From: Bacteroidia bacterium | GTDB lineage: Bacteria > Bacteroidota > Bacteroidia > 2-12-FULL-35-15 | DNA length: 64,000 nt | Direction: 5' to 3' | Assembly: GCA_030654175.1 (NCBI GenBank) | Contig: JAURXZ010000042.1 | Location: 124,001-188,000 of the forward strand | In this document: positions 37,224-46,280 of the stretch, piece after piece | Position numbering within the stretch: the first letter of the stretch is position 1 | Layout: every line of letters starts with the position of its first letter | The notes under the pieces: model-generated | Told to the model about the DNA's origin: nothing | Databases searched by the model: none | What the model saw: only the letters and a program-made list of their open reading frames with translations | Program-made: the position numbers and the translations under genes

Positions 37224-37559
37224 TTATGCCGCACCGTTGGACAACCAAGTAGAAACTTTACGGTTGACAAGAAAACTCAACTTATTTCAGTTTAAAACAA
37301 CAATTCGTGGCGACAATTACAATACAAAAAACTAAACGTGTTGACCTCACTAAACTCGGCTGACCTTGACGCAGAACTCACAAAACGTATCGACCTAAGC
37401 GCAGACACAAAAAATTGTGCTGACCTGTGTGTAAGTTTTGTGGCGACACATAACCAAGTTTAGAAAACTGCATTTGAAAATCGTTTAGTAAAATTACTTG
37501 TATTGTATGCGGACACGAATGCTGTGTTTAAACTAACCGCAGAAAAGAAAACGGCGGCA
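37224..37559. other. Cassette 1 body, no gene seen
   Basis: Before its attC the first, integrase-proximal cassette has no open frame longer than about 60 codons on either strand. The sequence is rich in TGAC/GACA words (TGACCTCACTAAACTCGGC near 37340). It may be an empty cassette, a decayed gene, a small RNA or a promoter cassette. Confidence 0.6.
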
Positions 37560-37733
37560 GCATAACAGCACCTAAAACTTATGCGGGCGACATCAAAGCA
37601 TTTGCAAATTTCAAGGTCGCTCCGCGAAAGTTGTTTTCATTTTGCAAATGCATAGAAACATAGTATCTTTATTTAAACGTTTCGGTAGACAGTGTTTCAA
37701 ATCCGCACAAGTTCTAGCTGCAAACCGTTATAT
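37560..37733 (+). repeat. attC-like site 1 (long type)
   Basis: It begins GCATAACAGCACC and ends AGCTGCAAACCGTTATAT. Outer arms pair (AAAACTTATGCGGG with CCGCACAAGTT). The inner part has TTTGCAAAT...ATTTGCAAA and the block TTTCGGTAGACAGTGTTTC at 37680-37698, which recurs in site 2. Confidence 0.8.
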
Positions 37734-37779
37734 GCAACCAGCCGACTGGAAAATCAAACTTTCACTTTAGACACAAAAC

Positions 37780-38769
37780 TTAATTTTTCATCACTTTTTT
37801 CGTGACAACTAACTGCTTATTTTTATAAAGCAATAATGTGTAGATACCTTTGTCGAAATAAGAAATATCAATTTCTTCTTTGAGGACTTCGCTAACTATT
37901 TCTTTGCCAAATAAATCTAATATCTTAAAAGTATATTCTCCGTGACTATATCTTTCATCACTAAATTTAATTAGACCTGTGGTTGGGTTCGGATATATTT
38001 CAAAGCTATTGCCATTATTGACATCTTTTATGCCTACAGTAGCTTGGTCTATTAAAGTAATATCGTCAATGAAATAATATGAATAATAAAGATTAGAACC
38101 AGGATAATTAGGGTCTGGGTTGTTTGTTCCTACAAATAAAGTATCAGTGTTAGCATTTTTATTAAAATTACCAATTGTCATATACTGTTCGCCACCAACA
38201 GCAGTGAAACATCCTTGTATTTGAGTCCACCCAATCGTATCTGTTATAAAACCAGTTTGATTCACTATTTGCGGGATTTTATTTACGTAGCCTATAGCAC
38301 CTGTTGTTTGCGGATTAACAGAAAAATAAGCTCCAATAGAATGTACTGCATATTGATTTCTATCGGCTCTCGAAACATAAAACGAAAGACAATATACCTT
38401 ACCCGCAACTAATGGCGAACTTAAATGCTGATATATATACTCTTTTAAATCTGACTGAACTTGAAATGGCGTTAAGCCAACGTAATTATTTCCGTCTTTA
38501 GCCTGACAATAACCAAATACATTTACTGGAGCACCAATATATGTGTTTGTACAAACACTTCTCAAAAAATCTGGGCTCTCTAGCGGCTGCCAATTATCTA
38601 ATATATGAACATATGGAGGAAGAGTATAATAATCTTCAAACCCCATAGCGTTACAATTCATATTTGAATAATTTTCAAAACTACCATTTGCAATTAGGTT
38701 TTGACTCCTACAATTAAAGACTGTAAGAGATATTATAATGGTATTTAATATTTGATTAAACTTAGCCAC
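37780..38769 (-). CDS. T9SS-sorted secreted protein (cassette 2)
   Basis: The 329-residue product has a signal-like start. The first 220 residues read as a lectin or MAM-like beta domain: LIANGSFENY, then LSSPLVAGKVYCLSFYVSRA and YSYYFIDDITLI near residue 230. A T9SS sorting domain (EIYPNPTTGLIKF) covers the last 75 residues. It belongs to a Bacteroidota surface family that often carries an OmpA or carbohydrate-binding part. It is the only gene of its cassette and runs opposite to the cassette direction, so it needs its own promoter. The start region lies 174 bp before attC site 2. Confidence 0.8.
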   Translation of the reverse strand: MAKFNQILNTIIISLTVFNCRSQNLIANGSFENYSNMNCNAMGFEDYYTLPPYVHILDNWQPLESPDFLRSVCTNTYIGAPVNVFGYCQAKDGNNYVGLTPFQVQSDLKEYIYQHLSSPLVAGKVYCLSFYVSRADRNQYAVHSIGAYFSVNPQTTGAIGYVNKIPQIVNQTGFITDTIGWTQIQGCFTAVGGEQYMTIGNFNKNANTDTLFVGTNNPDPNYPGSNLYYSYYFIDDITLIDQATVGIKDVNNGNSFEIYPNPTTGLIKFSDERYSHGEYTFKILDLFGKEIVSEVLKEEIDISYFDKGIYTLLLYKNKQLVVTKKVMKN

Positions 38770-38942
38770 AAATTACATTTAGCTTTTACTAAGATAGTAC
38801 AAAAACTAATACGTCCATTACTTCTCGTAAAAGCAATTTTTCAAATTGCAAAAGGTGGCTTTGGTTCCTGTTAGACATATGAGTTCGTATCTAGAAACAT
38901 TAAGTTGCCATTGATATTGTTCTCACTAAATGCGGCTGGCAT

Positions 38943-39123
38943 CATATAACACACGCTTTATTCAATTTGGGCGGAAGTATAAGGCATTTGCAAAAGTTGT
39001 CCCTTCGGGAAAGACAATTATTTATGCTTTGCAAATGGCTAAAAAACATTTAGCTTTGTTAGTAGCATTTCGGTAGACAGTGTTTCAAATCCCAAACTGA
39101 AATAAAGCGCGAAAACGTTAGCT
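38943..39123 (+). repeat. attC-like site 2 (long type)
   Basis: CATATAACACACGCTTTATT at the left pairs with AATAAAGCGCGAAAACGTTA at the right, and CAATTTGGG pairs with CCCAAACTG. It shares TTTCGGTAGACAGTGTTTC (39069-39087) and TTTGCAAA words with site 1. Confidence 0.85.
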
Positions 39124-39443
39124 GCAAGCGTAAAGACAGACCGTGCAACCCTGACAGTAACGGACGGACAGACAAGAGAAGCGTAAACCATTTTGACAGA
39201 TAAACAAAGACATACAGACCATATTACAAACGGACAAGAACTAAGCCGACACACCTTGCCGACCCTTCTGTATTTTTTCTTTTCCCCACCGCACATTTTT
39301 TTATTCAATTTTTTGCCACCGCACAATGGCACATTGGCTTTTGCCCCGACACACAAAAGCCCACGCTTCGGCAAAATCCAAAGAGCCATTTTTCCCAACG
39401 CTTTTTTAACTTTGCATTTATAAACATCTATAAAGAGAACACT
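39118..39443 (+). repeat. Left arm of cassette 3 (long inverted terminal arm)
   Basis: This 326-bp non-coding leader starts TTAGCTGCAAGCG and contains GTAAACCATT, TATTTTTTCTTTT (39271-39283) and a 19-base AT block at 39296-39314. All of these return as reverse complements in the right arm of the same cassette. A hairpin TTTTGCC...GGCAAAA follows (39332-39376), with CCGACACACAA in its loop. Confidence 0.75.
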
Positions 39444-39779
39444 ATGCTATCAACAGAGAAAACATTATCAGAAGTAATAGAAATACTAAGACAACGTGGT
39501 TATACAGAAGACTTTAACTTGTTGGAAGAAAACATATCTTACAAAAAAGGAGGCGAAAAAGTTGATTTGAACGACATCGTTATTGACAAAATATATCGTT
39601 TTACAGGACAAAACGACTTGGAAGACGAAGCTATTTTATACGCAATGACAAATCAGAAAGACGGAGCTAAAGGCGTATTTGTCAATGGGTATGGAACTTA
39701 CACAGACTCAGGAGCAAACGCTGTTATCAGTAAAATAACTGTTAATGAAAATGATAATGACGATTGGACAATCAAATAA
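39444..39779 (+). CDS. Small conserved Bacteroidota protein (cassette 3)
   Basis: The 111-residue protein starts MLSTEKTLSEVIEILRQRGY and has a beta-rich second half (VDLNDIVIDKIYRFTGQNDL, EAILYAMTN). Similar proteins are often labelled phosphoribosylpyrophosphate synthetase in databases. I see no PRPP-synthetase motif here, so that name should not be used. It is the first gene of a four-gene cassette and probably shares its transcript. Function unknown. Confidence 0.65.
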   Translation: MLSTEKTLSEVIEILRQRGYTEDFNLLEENISYKKGGEKVDLNDIVIDKIYRFTGQNDLEDEAILYAMTNQKDGAKGVFVNGYGTYTDSGANAVISKITVNENDNDDWTIK

Positions 39780-39801
39780 TGAATTATACTAACTTTGCAC
39801 C

Positions 39802-40110
39802 GTGAAATATTTCTCCTTCATATTAGCCCTTTATGTTTTGTTGCTGACAGCAGCACCAAATTTGGTGGAGGACAAATGTTTTCAGGAGCAAACAACCGAA
39901 CAATCACAAGACAATAAAAATGACAAAGATTGCAGCGATTGTTGTTCACCATTTATGAGTTGCAATACCTGTTTAGGTTTTACTTTCCCAATAGCAAATT
40001 TTTCAATACACTCTATCCTCACTTATTCAGACAAAAAAGTTTCTATTTACAAGGAAAATACAACGTCTGACTTTTTCTCTTCCATTTGGCAACCGCCCAA
40101 GATTAGTTAA
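39802..40110 (+). CDS. Cys-rich small exported protein (cassette 3)
   Basis: The 102-residue product starts with a signal peptide (MKYFSFILALYVLLLTAAP). It has a cluster of Cys residues at about 46-64 (CSDCCSPFMSCNTC) that could bind a metal. Small proteins of this kind precede TonB-dependent metal receptors in Bacteroidota. With the receptor and the CDF exporter downstream it may take part in metal sensing or buffering (inference). Confidence 0.6.
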   Translation: MKYFSFILALYVLLLTAAPNLVEDKCFQEQTTEQSQDNKNDKDCSDCCSPFMSCNTCLGFTFPIANFSIHSILTYSDKKVSIYKENTTSDFFSSIWQPPKIS

Positions 40111-40140
40111 TGTTTCCGTGCCTTTGGCACAATAACAAAT

Positions 40141-40165
40141 TGCGGTGCTACGCACCGCCAATTCT
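40141..40165 (+). terminator. Hairpin between Cys-rich gene and receptor gene
   Basis: GCGGTGC (40142-40148) pairs with GCACCGC (40152-40158) around a TAC loop, followed by AATTCTTATTTTTC. It could be a weak terminator or attenuator 40 bp before the receptor gene. Confidence 0.5.
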
Positions 40166-40196
40166 TATTTTTCAAACATTAATAATCATTTGAGCG

Positions 40197-42365
40197 ATGA
40201 AGTTTAAAATCATTTTGCTACTAATGGTAGCATTCAACATACATACAGTTTTCGGACAGAATACATTTAAAGCGGTCATAAAAGACAGCGAAACAAAAGA
40301 ACCGTTAATCGGTGCGACAGCTATTTTATCGGGAACAACAGGAGCAACCGCAGACATTGACGGGTTAATAACTTTAATCAACATTCCGAACGGAAAGCAA
40401 ATAATTGAATTTCGTTATATCGGTTATGAAATACGAAAAGACACGTTTGAATTTCCTTTAGCTACATCAGACCCGATTGAAATTTTTCTGCAATCAGAAA
40501 CAGACGAGTTAGACGAGATTGTGATTTCATCTACCCGAAGTTCCAGAACCATAAAGGACATTCCGACAAGAATTGAATTTATTGCAGGGGAAGAATTAGA
40601 GGAAAAAGCGAATATGAAAGCAGGTGATATTCGTATGCTTTTGAGCGAAAGCACAGGCATACAAACGCAACAAACTTCCGCAACATCTGCCAATGCTTCC
40701 ATTCGTATTCAGGGGCTTGACGGACGATATACACAAATTCTTAAAGACGGATTTCCGCTATATGCAGGAGCAGCAAGCGGACTTGGACTTTTGCAAACGC
40801 CACCGCTTGACTTAAAGCAAGTAGAAATTATTAAAGGTTCTTCATCTACACTTTACGGAGGCGGAGCAATAGCAGGATTGGTAAACCTTATTTCCAAAAC
40901 ACCGACAGATGAAAAAGAATTAGGTTTTCATTTAAACGGAAGTTCGGGCAGAGGTTTTGACATTAACGGTTTTTACGGACAGCGATTTAACAAAATCGGG
41001 ACAACTATTTTTGCCGCACATAACCGCAATTGGGCTTATACCCCATCGGGTGATTTTTCAGCTATTCCAAAATTTGACAGGTATGTTTTCAATCCCAAGT
41101 TGTTTGTTTATTTCAGCGATAAAACAAAACTGAATGTTGGAATAAACACAGCTATTGAAAACCGTATCGGTGGCGACATACATTTTATACAAGGAAAAGG
41201 CGACACTATCCACAGTTATTTTGAAGAAAACAAAACACAACGCTATTCCACGCAATTATCTTTTGACCATAAGTTTAACGACAAAAGTTTTTTCAATTTT
41301 AAAAACAGCGTGAGTTACTTTAACAGGATAATCAATATTCCGAATTATAGCTTTGAGGGCAAACAAACAGCATCTTTCAGCGAAGCAAGTTATACTCACA
41401 TAAAAGAAAAAACTGAATGGGTTGCAGGTGCAAATCTTTGGTCGGATAATTTTCAGGAAAAGCAGTTAGATACTTTTCCGTTGAGAAATTACAACCAAAT
41501 TACTTTTGGTGCATTTGCTCAAAATTCGTGGAAAGCAACCAAATGGCTCAATCTTGAAACAGGTTTCAGAGCCGACTATGTTATTGATTATGGTATTGCT
41601 TTGCTGCCAAGAGTTTCAGCATTATTCAAAATAACAGACAAATTTTCTTCACGGCTTGGCGGTGGCTTTGGCTATAAAACACCAACCATATTTACAGAGG
41701 AAAGCGAACGCATACAATACCAAAATGTAATGCCCATTGATAAAAACATCAACAAATTGGAACGCAGTTACGGAGGAAATGTTGATTTTAATTACAGAAC
41801 GGTTTTGGGCGAAAAAGTAACGTTCAGTATCAACCAACTTTTCTTTTACACCTATTTGAATAACCCTTTGTTGCTTGAATATCAAACGGGCGGATTATAC
41901 CAATTTATCAATTCGTCAGGACACATTGATACAAGAGGAACGGAAACCAATATCAAAATCGGCTATGATGATTTTAAATTGTTTTTGGGTTATACATTTA
42001 CCAATACCCGCTTGCATCAAAACGGAATTTTGACAAACACACCGCTTACGCCAAAGCACAGGATAAATTCAGTTTTAATGTATGAAGTAGAGGACAAATG
42101 GAAAGTAGGTTTGGAAGCGTATTATTTCAGTCCTCAAAAATTGAGTGACGGAGCAACAGGAAAACAATATGTGCTTTGTGGTTTTATGGTTGAAAAGCTA
42201 TGGGAGAAATTTTCGGTTTACATCAACTTTGAAAATTTCCTTGACGCAAGGCAAACCCGATTTGACACTATTTATACAGGCACAGTAACTAATCCTGTTT
42301 TCAGGGACATTTATGCACCGCTTGACGGTTTTTTAATTAATGGTGGTATCAAACTAAAATTGTAG
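40197..42365 (+). CDS. TonB-dependent outer membrane receptor (cassette 3)
   Basis: The 722-residue protein has a signal peptide (ending VFGQ) and a carboxypeptidase-regulatory-like beta domain (about 23-95, DSETKEPLIGATAIL). The plug follows (about 110-225, ISSTRSSRTIKDIPTRIEFI, then LQTPPLDLKQVEIIKG), and then a 22-strand-type barrel to the end. It takes up a metal chelate or another ligand using TonB energy. Because it sits with a Cys-rich protein and a CDF exporter, a metal ligand is likely. The CDF gene follows 5 bp after its stop. Confidence 0.9.
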   Translation: MKFKIILLLMVAFNIHTVFGQNTFKAVIKDSETKEPLIGATAILSGTTGATADIDGLITLINIPNGKQIIEFRYIGYEIRKDTFEFPLATSDPIEIFLQSETDELDEIVISSTRSSRTIKDIPTRIEFIAGEELEEKANMKAGDIRMLLSESTGIQTQQTSATSANASIRIQGLDGRYTQILKDGFPLYAGAASGLGLLQTPPLDLKQVEIIKGSSSTLYGGGAIAGLVNLISKTPTDEKELGFHLNGSSGRGFDINGFYGQRFNKIGTTIFAAHNRNWAYTPSGDFSAIPKFDRYVFNPKLFVYFSDKTKLNVGINTAIENRIGGDIHFIQGKGDTIHSYFEENKTQRYSTQLSFDHKFNDKSFFNFKNSVSYFNRIINIPNYSFEGKQTASFSEASYTHIKEKTEWVAGANLWSDNFQEKQLDTFPLRNYNQITFGAFAQNSWKATKWLNLETGFRADYVIDYGIALLPRVSALFKITDKFSSRLGGGFGYKTPTIFTEESERIQYQNVMPIDKNINKLERSYGGNVDFNYRTVLGEKVTFSINQLFFYTYLNNPLLLEYQTGGLYQFINSSGHIDTRGTETNIKIGYDDFKLFLGYTFTNTRLHQNGILTNTPLTPKHRINSVLMYEVEDKWKVGLEAYYFSPQKLSDGATGKQYVLCGFMVEKLWEKFSVYINFENFLDARQTRFDTIYTGTVTNPVFRDIYAPLDGFLINGGIKLKL

Positions 42366-42370
42366 CAATT

Positions 42371-43165
42371 ATGCAAAAGACAATATTTATCATCACAAAA
42401 ATGGATTGCCCAAGCGAGGAGCAACTAATACGGATGAAACTACAAAAGTTTGATGAAATAAAATTTTTGGAATTTGACATTCCAAACCGAAAATTAGCAG
42501 TTCATCATAACGGAAAAACAGAGCCGATACACTTGGCTTTAAATACGCTAAACCTTGATACTTCTTTGGTTTCAACGGAAGAAAGCAAAGTAGAAATTGA
42601 AACGGACACAAGCAATAAACAACGGAAATTGTTGTGGACGGTTCTTGTTATCAATTTTCTGTTTTTCGGATTGGAAATGCTGTTTGGGATTTTTTCCAAC
42701 TCAATGGGATTGGTGGCAGACAGTTTAGATATGCTCGCAGACAGTATTGTTTACGGATTGGCATTATTTGCGGTAGGTGGAACAATAACGAGAAAAAACA
42801 ATATCGCAAAATTTGCAGGATATTTTCAAATACTTCTTGCTGTAATCGGTTTTGTAGAAGTAGTCAGACGATTTATAGGAGTTGAGAAAATGCCTGATTT
42901 TCAAACAATGATTATCGTTTCTGTTTTGGCTCTTATCGCTAATGTGATTTGTCTTTACTTATTACAAAAAGGTAAAAGCAAAGAGGCTCATATGCAAGCA
43001 AGTATGATTTTCACTTCCAATGACGTAATTATTAATTCGGGTGTTATCGTTGCAGGACTTTTGGTTAATTGGCTTAATTCAGGTTATCCCGACCTGATTA
43101 TTGGAGCAATCGTTTTTATAATTGTTGCAAGAGGAGCATACAGAATATTACAATTAGCGAAGTAA
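42371..43165 (+). CDS. Cation diffusion facilitator with N-terminal HMA-like domain (cassette 3)
   Basis: The 264-residue protein begins with an HMA-like ferredoxin-fold domain (about 1-70) that has only MDCPSEE and no CXXC. From residue 85 it has about six helices of a CDF exporter. The metal-site pattern SMGLVADSLDMLADS has Asp residues where CzcD-type proteins have D/H, and the second site is SMIFTSNDVIINSG near residue 215. CDF proteins export Zn, Co, Fe or Mn in exchange for protons. The short 5-bp gap suggests coupling to the receptor. Confidence 0.85.
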   Translation: MQKTIFIITKMDCPSEEQLIRMKLQKFDEIKFLEFDIPNRKLAVHHNGKTEPIHLALNTLNLDTSLVSTEESKVEIETDTSNKQRKLLWTVLVINFLFFGLEMLFGIFSNSMGLVADSLDMLADSIVYGLALFAVGGTITRKNNIAKFAGYFQILLAVIGFVEVVRRFIGVEKMPDFQTMIIVSVLALIANVICLYLLQKGKSKEAHMQASMIFTSNDVIINSGVIVAGLLVNWLNSGYPDLIIGAIVFIIVARGAYRILQLAK

Positions 43166-43377
43166 AAAGCCAACGCACACAAGCACACACATTTTGCAGC
43201 CGCTACAAGCCGACACACAAGCCAAAGCTGCAAAAAGAGTGTGCTTGTTTCCCTAAAAAAAATTGAATAAAAAAATTTTCCTGCCCTTCTGAAAAAGAAA
43301 AAATACCCGAACGCACAACCCGACACTTGGACGACATACAGACAATGGTTTACTAAAACGGTGGACAGAACGCCAGC
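43166..43377 (+). repeat. Right arm of cassette 3
   Basis: The 19-base AT block at 43257-43275 is the exact reverse complement of 39296-39314, and AAAAGAAAAAATA (43293-43305) that of 39271-39283. AATGGTTTAC (43353-43362) mirrors GTAAACCATT. A TTTTGC...GCAAAA hairpin with CCGACACACAA in its loop lies at 43191-43234. Confidence 0.8.
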
Positions 43378-43509
43378 AGCTAACAACGGTTTGGCGTAAT
43401 GGGGGCGGACGTTCTCCGTATGAAAATTTGTGCTAAATTTGAACTGTGTGCTTCGTATGAAGTGTAGTGCTGAAAAGACCCCACTACGCCAAGCCGGATT
43501 CCGTTATGG
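43378..43509 (+). repeat. attC-like site 3
   Basis: It begins AGCTAACAACGGTTTGGCG and ends GCCGGATTCCGTTATGG. TTTGGCGTAATGGGG pairs with CCCCACTACGCCAAG. The inner hairpin has GTGCTTCGTATGAA and TAGTGCTGAAA words shared with sites 5 and 9. Confidence 0.9.
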
Positions 43510-43531
43510 CAAATGCTAAAAGACCGACATA

Positions 43532-46120
43532 GTGAAGCAAGGAAAAGTTAAGACAATAGAATTTTTAATTAACAGGGTTCAGACAAGACACCCTGAATTT
43601 GACAGTATTCCAAAGTTTTCATTATTGTTAGGTGCAGGCTGTTCAAAAAGCTCAGGTATTCCGACAGGATGGGAAATTATTAATACTTTAAAAAAGCTAT
43701 GGTTCCTAGACAACTTCCCAAAAGGAAATATTCATAAAATTGGTAATTACGAGTATAACGAAGATTTCTTTAAAGAAAATGCCGACATATTTGAACAAAA
43801 GACAATTGAACAAGAACTACAGCTAAAGGAATACATTCTAGAAAACAAAGACAAGTTTCTAAAGACAATACCTCAAATATTACGAGTTGGCAAGACAGAC
43901 GACCAAGTATTTCAAGAAAACATTGACAACATTTTTAATGACCATTTGTATGGGTTTTGGTTCAATCAGTTTTCTGAAAGCCCACGAGACAGACAAAAAT
44001 TTATTGAATATTTAATTGACAAATCAGAACCCAAAGGAGCCTACTTATTGCTTACTCATTTAATTGCAAGCGAAGTAAATCTGTTCTCAAACATCTTTAC
44101 AACTAATTTTGATGACTTAATAAACGACTCTCTTGTTAGGTATAGCAACAAAAAGCCAAGGGTTTATGCTCACAATGAGATTGCGAAATACATCAATGCT
44201 TACAGTACAAGACCAAATATTATAAAACTTCACGGAGACTTCTTGTTTGAAAACATAAAAAACACCACTGACGAAACAAGTAGCCTTTGGGAAAATATGG
44301 AAGTTAAGCTCGGTGAAGCTTTAAATACACTTGACATTGTAATAGTTGGATATAGTGGTGGAGATGTTTCCATAATGCAAGCCCTGACCGCATTGAAAAG
44401 GAAACATAATTTTTGCGTCTTTTGGTGCAGCAGAAACTATGAAAAGCTTAATTGGCGAGCCAAAGCATTTTTAGAAGAATTTGATAATTCTTATTTCGTT
44501 GAAATTGATTCTTTTGAATACTTAACCTACAAAATGTACGAAAGTGTAAAAGATTCGATAAAACCAATTGATATAGTAGAGACATCTAAAACAAAACAAC
44601 AAGAATTTGAAAAGTATATAGAGCAATACAGTGAAGAACTGATAACAAGTACAGAATTAAATGAAGCTGAAAAAGAATCAATAAAAGAATCTTTGGAGAT
44701 TATTTTAGAGAGAAATAGCTTTTTTCAATTTAATGAAATCAAAGATTATGAAGAAAAAAAGGAGTTCCTAGGAAAGTTACGAATTGACGGAATTTCGAGA
44801 GTACTCAAAAACATCTATTCAAATATTAGTTGGGAAGAAGCCAAGTTCCTTTATGGCGAAATTGACAAGGATAATTTTTTCATTACTAAAATTGAAAAAG
44901 CCCCAATTCAACATATTTCAAATGCACTTACCAATTTGAATACAGTTGACAGCATCAGGACAAAAGCAATTTTGGAAAGCATTCCAGACGAGTTGCTTTT
45001 AGCAAAACTTGAAAAATCAAGTGATGGAGACGCTTATTCTGCACTTGGAGAATTGGCTTCAATATCACCCGAAAAAATTGATTCTATTAAAAGAAGTCGG
45101 AAGGTTGAGTATAAATCTGAAGATTTTGAAAAGCTTGATTTAAGAGCTATTATCATAAAAATAAAAACAGGTTCAAAAGAATCAGCTATCAGTACAGTTC
45201 GCAACGAAGAGACTATAATTATTGACAAGTTATCAAAAGAATCTATAAAGGAAATTGCGATTTTCTTGAGTAATCTGAGTGAGCTTTCAGACAAACTTTC
45301 GAAGCAACTTTTTCTAAAGTTGAATGATGATTCATTAAAGCTACGGATTGAAAAAGAGAATTTCAATCAAATTGGCATTGCGATAAACTTGTTTACCAAA
45401 CTTGACAAGAACAAAACATTTAAAATTTGCGAAGAACTTGATTTTAACCAAATCGCCAAAAAGACCGAAAAACTGAATCTTGCAGCAATACAAAACGGAC
45501 TTAGAGAAATAAATGGATCAAATAATTTTCTTGCGTTTCAACTATTCAATCGTTTGACAAATGACTTTTTAAAATTGAAATTTGAACAAGCCGATTTTCA
45601 ATCAGTTGGTGAAGCTGCAAGTAACTTGATAAAAATAAACAGACAGAAAACAATTGAGCTTATAAGGCTCATCCCAGACGAGTTCTTTAAAACACTAATA
45701 AGCGATTCGGATTACACTTACCAACAATTTGCAACGACAATTGAAAAATTAACGCAAATAGATTTTGGTCGTTTCGCTAACATAACAAGGGACTCAGACA
45801 CGGAAAAGATAGCTTCAAAAATATTGGCATCAATCAACAAGACAGGACAACAAATATTTATTCATCACTTCCCGACATTAGCGAATATTGATTGGAAAAT
45901 TACAAATAAGATAATTTCAGAATTAAGTACTGAATATTTGTATAATCTTTTAAGATGGGAGAAACTTGACTTGTACACTGTCAATTTGCCATCTTTAAAA
46001 TTAGCTCTTGACCATTGTAAGAAGACCGAAGAATCAAAATTTATTGAAGGAATTATAAATAAAAACAAGTACAGGTTTGACAAGTACAGAAAACAAAACT
46101 ACAAGAAGCACTTGCCATAA
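43532..46120 (+). CDS. SIR2-domain protein with long helical-repeat C terminus (cassette 4)
   Basis: The 862-residue protein starts at a GTG 28 bp inside its cassette. Residues about 5-345 form a SIR2-like NAD-binding domain: LLLGAGCSKSSGIPTG (34-46), FTTNFDDLIND near 190, IIKLHGDFL near 230 and IVIVGYSGGD near 272. The remaining about 510 residues are helical with repeating units (KLDKNKTFKICEELDFNQ-type) and could sense an invader. Bacterial SIR2 proteins with large C-terminal parts often act in anti-phage defence by removing NAD+. The single gene fills its cassette; its stop codon lies in the core site (46118-46120). Confidence 0.85.
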   Translation: MKQGKVKTIEFLINRVQTRHPEFDSIPKFSLLLGAGCSKSSGIPTGWEIINTLKKLWFLDNFPKGNIHKIGNYEYNEDFFKENADIFEQKTIEQELQLKEYILENKDKFLKTIPQILRVGKTDDQVFQENIDNIFNDHLYGFWFNQFSESPRDRQKFIEYLIDKSEPKGAYLLLTHLIASEVNLFSNIFTTNFDDLINDSLVRYSNKKPRVYAHNEIAKYINAYSTRPNIIKLHGDFLFENIKNTTDETSSLWENMEVKLGEALNTLDIVIVGYSGGDVSIMQALTALKRKHNFCVFWCSRNYEKLNWRAKAFLEEFDNSYFVEIDSFEYLTYKMYESVKDSIKPIDIVETSKTKQQEFEKYIEQYSEELITSTELNEAEKESIKESLEIILERNSFFQFNEIKDYEEKKEFLGKLRIDGISRVLKNIYSNISWEEAKFLYGEIDKDNFFITKIEKAPIQHISNALTNLNTVDSIRTKAILESIPDELLLAKLEKSSDGDAYSALGELASISPEKIDSIKRSRKVEYKSEDFEKLDLRAIIIKIKTGSKESAISTVRNEETIIIDKLSKESIKEIAIFLSNLSELSDKLSKQLFLKLNDDSLKLRIEKENFNQIGIAINLFTKLDKNKTFKICEELDFNQIAKKTEKLNLAAIQNGLREINGSNNFLAFQLFNRLTNDFLKLKFEQADFQSVGEAASNLIKINRQKTIELIRLIPDEFFKTLISDSDYTYQQFATTIEKLTQIDFGRFANITRDSDTEKIASKILASINKTGQQIFIHHFPTLANIDWKITNKIISELSTEYLYNLLRWEKLDLYTVNLPSLKLALDHCKKTEESKFIEGIINKNKYRFDKYRKQNYKKHLP

Positions 46121-46246
46121 CAGGCGTTTGGCTCAATGGCGGGTGAAGTGGTTAATTGAACATTCTACCTCGCATCAACTTTTGTGGTGTATTGACAGTT
46201 TTGTGCTCCGAAATCCGCCACTGCGCCAAGCGCCAAACCGTTAGCA
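46114..46246 (+). repeat. attC-like site 4
   Basis: It begins GCCATAACAGGCGTTTGGC and ends GCGCCAAACCGTTAGCAG. GCTCAATGGCGG pairs with CCGCCACTGCGC. The inner 120 bases are nearly the same as site 7 (five differences). Confidence 0.92.
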
Positions 46247-46280
46247 GCCATTTTAGGACGACCACGCATAGACAGACTCT

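Noticed and set aside
39039-39423. Open frames on both strands over attC site 2 and the cassette 3 left arm
   Set aside because: They span the palindromic recombination site or its arm and have atypical Cys/Leu/Phe-rich or Pro/His-rich composition; the same happens at 47632-48029, 51444-51734 and 55873-56213.
39444-39779. Phosphoribosylpyrophosphate synthetase
   Set aside because: The name is used in databases for similar short proteins, but no PRPP or ATP binding motif is present and the length (111) is far too small.
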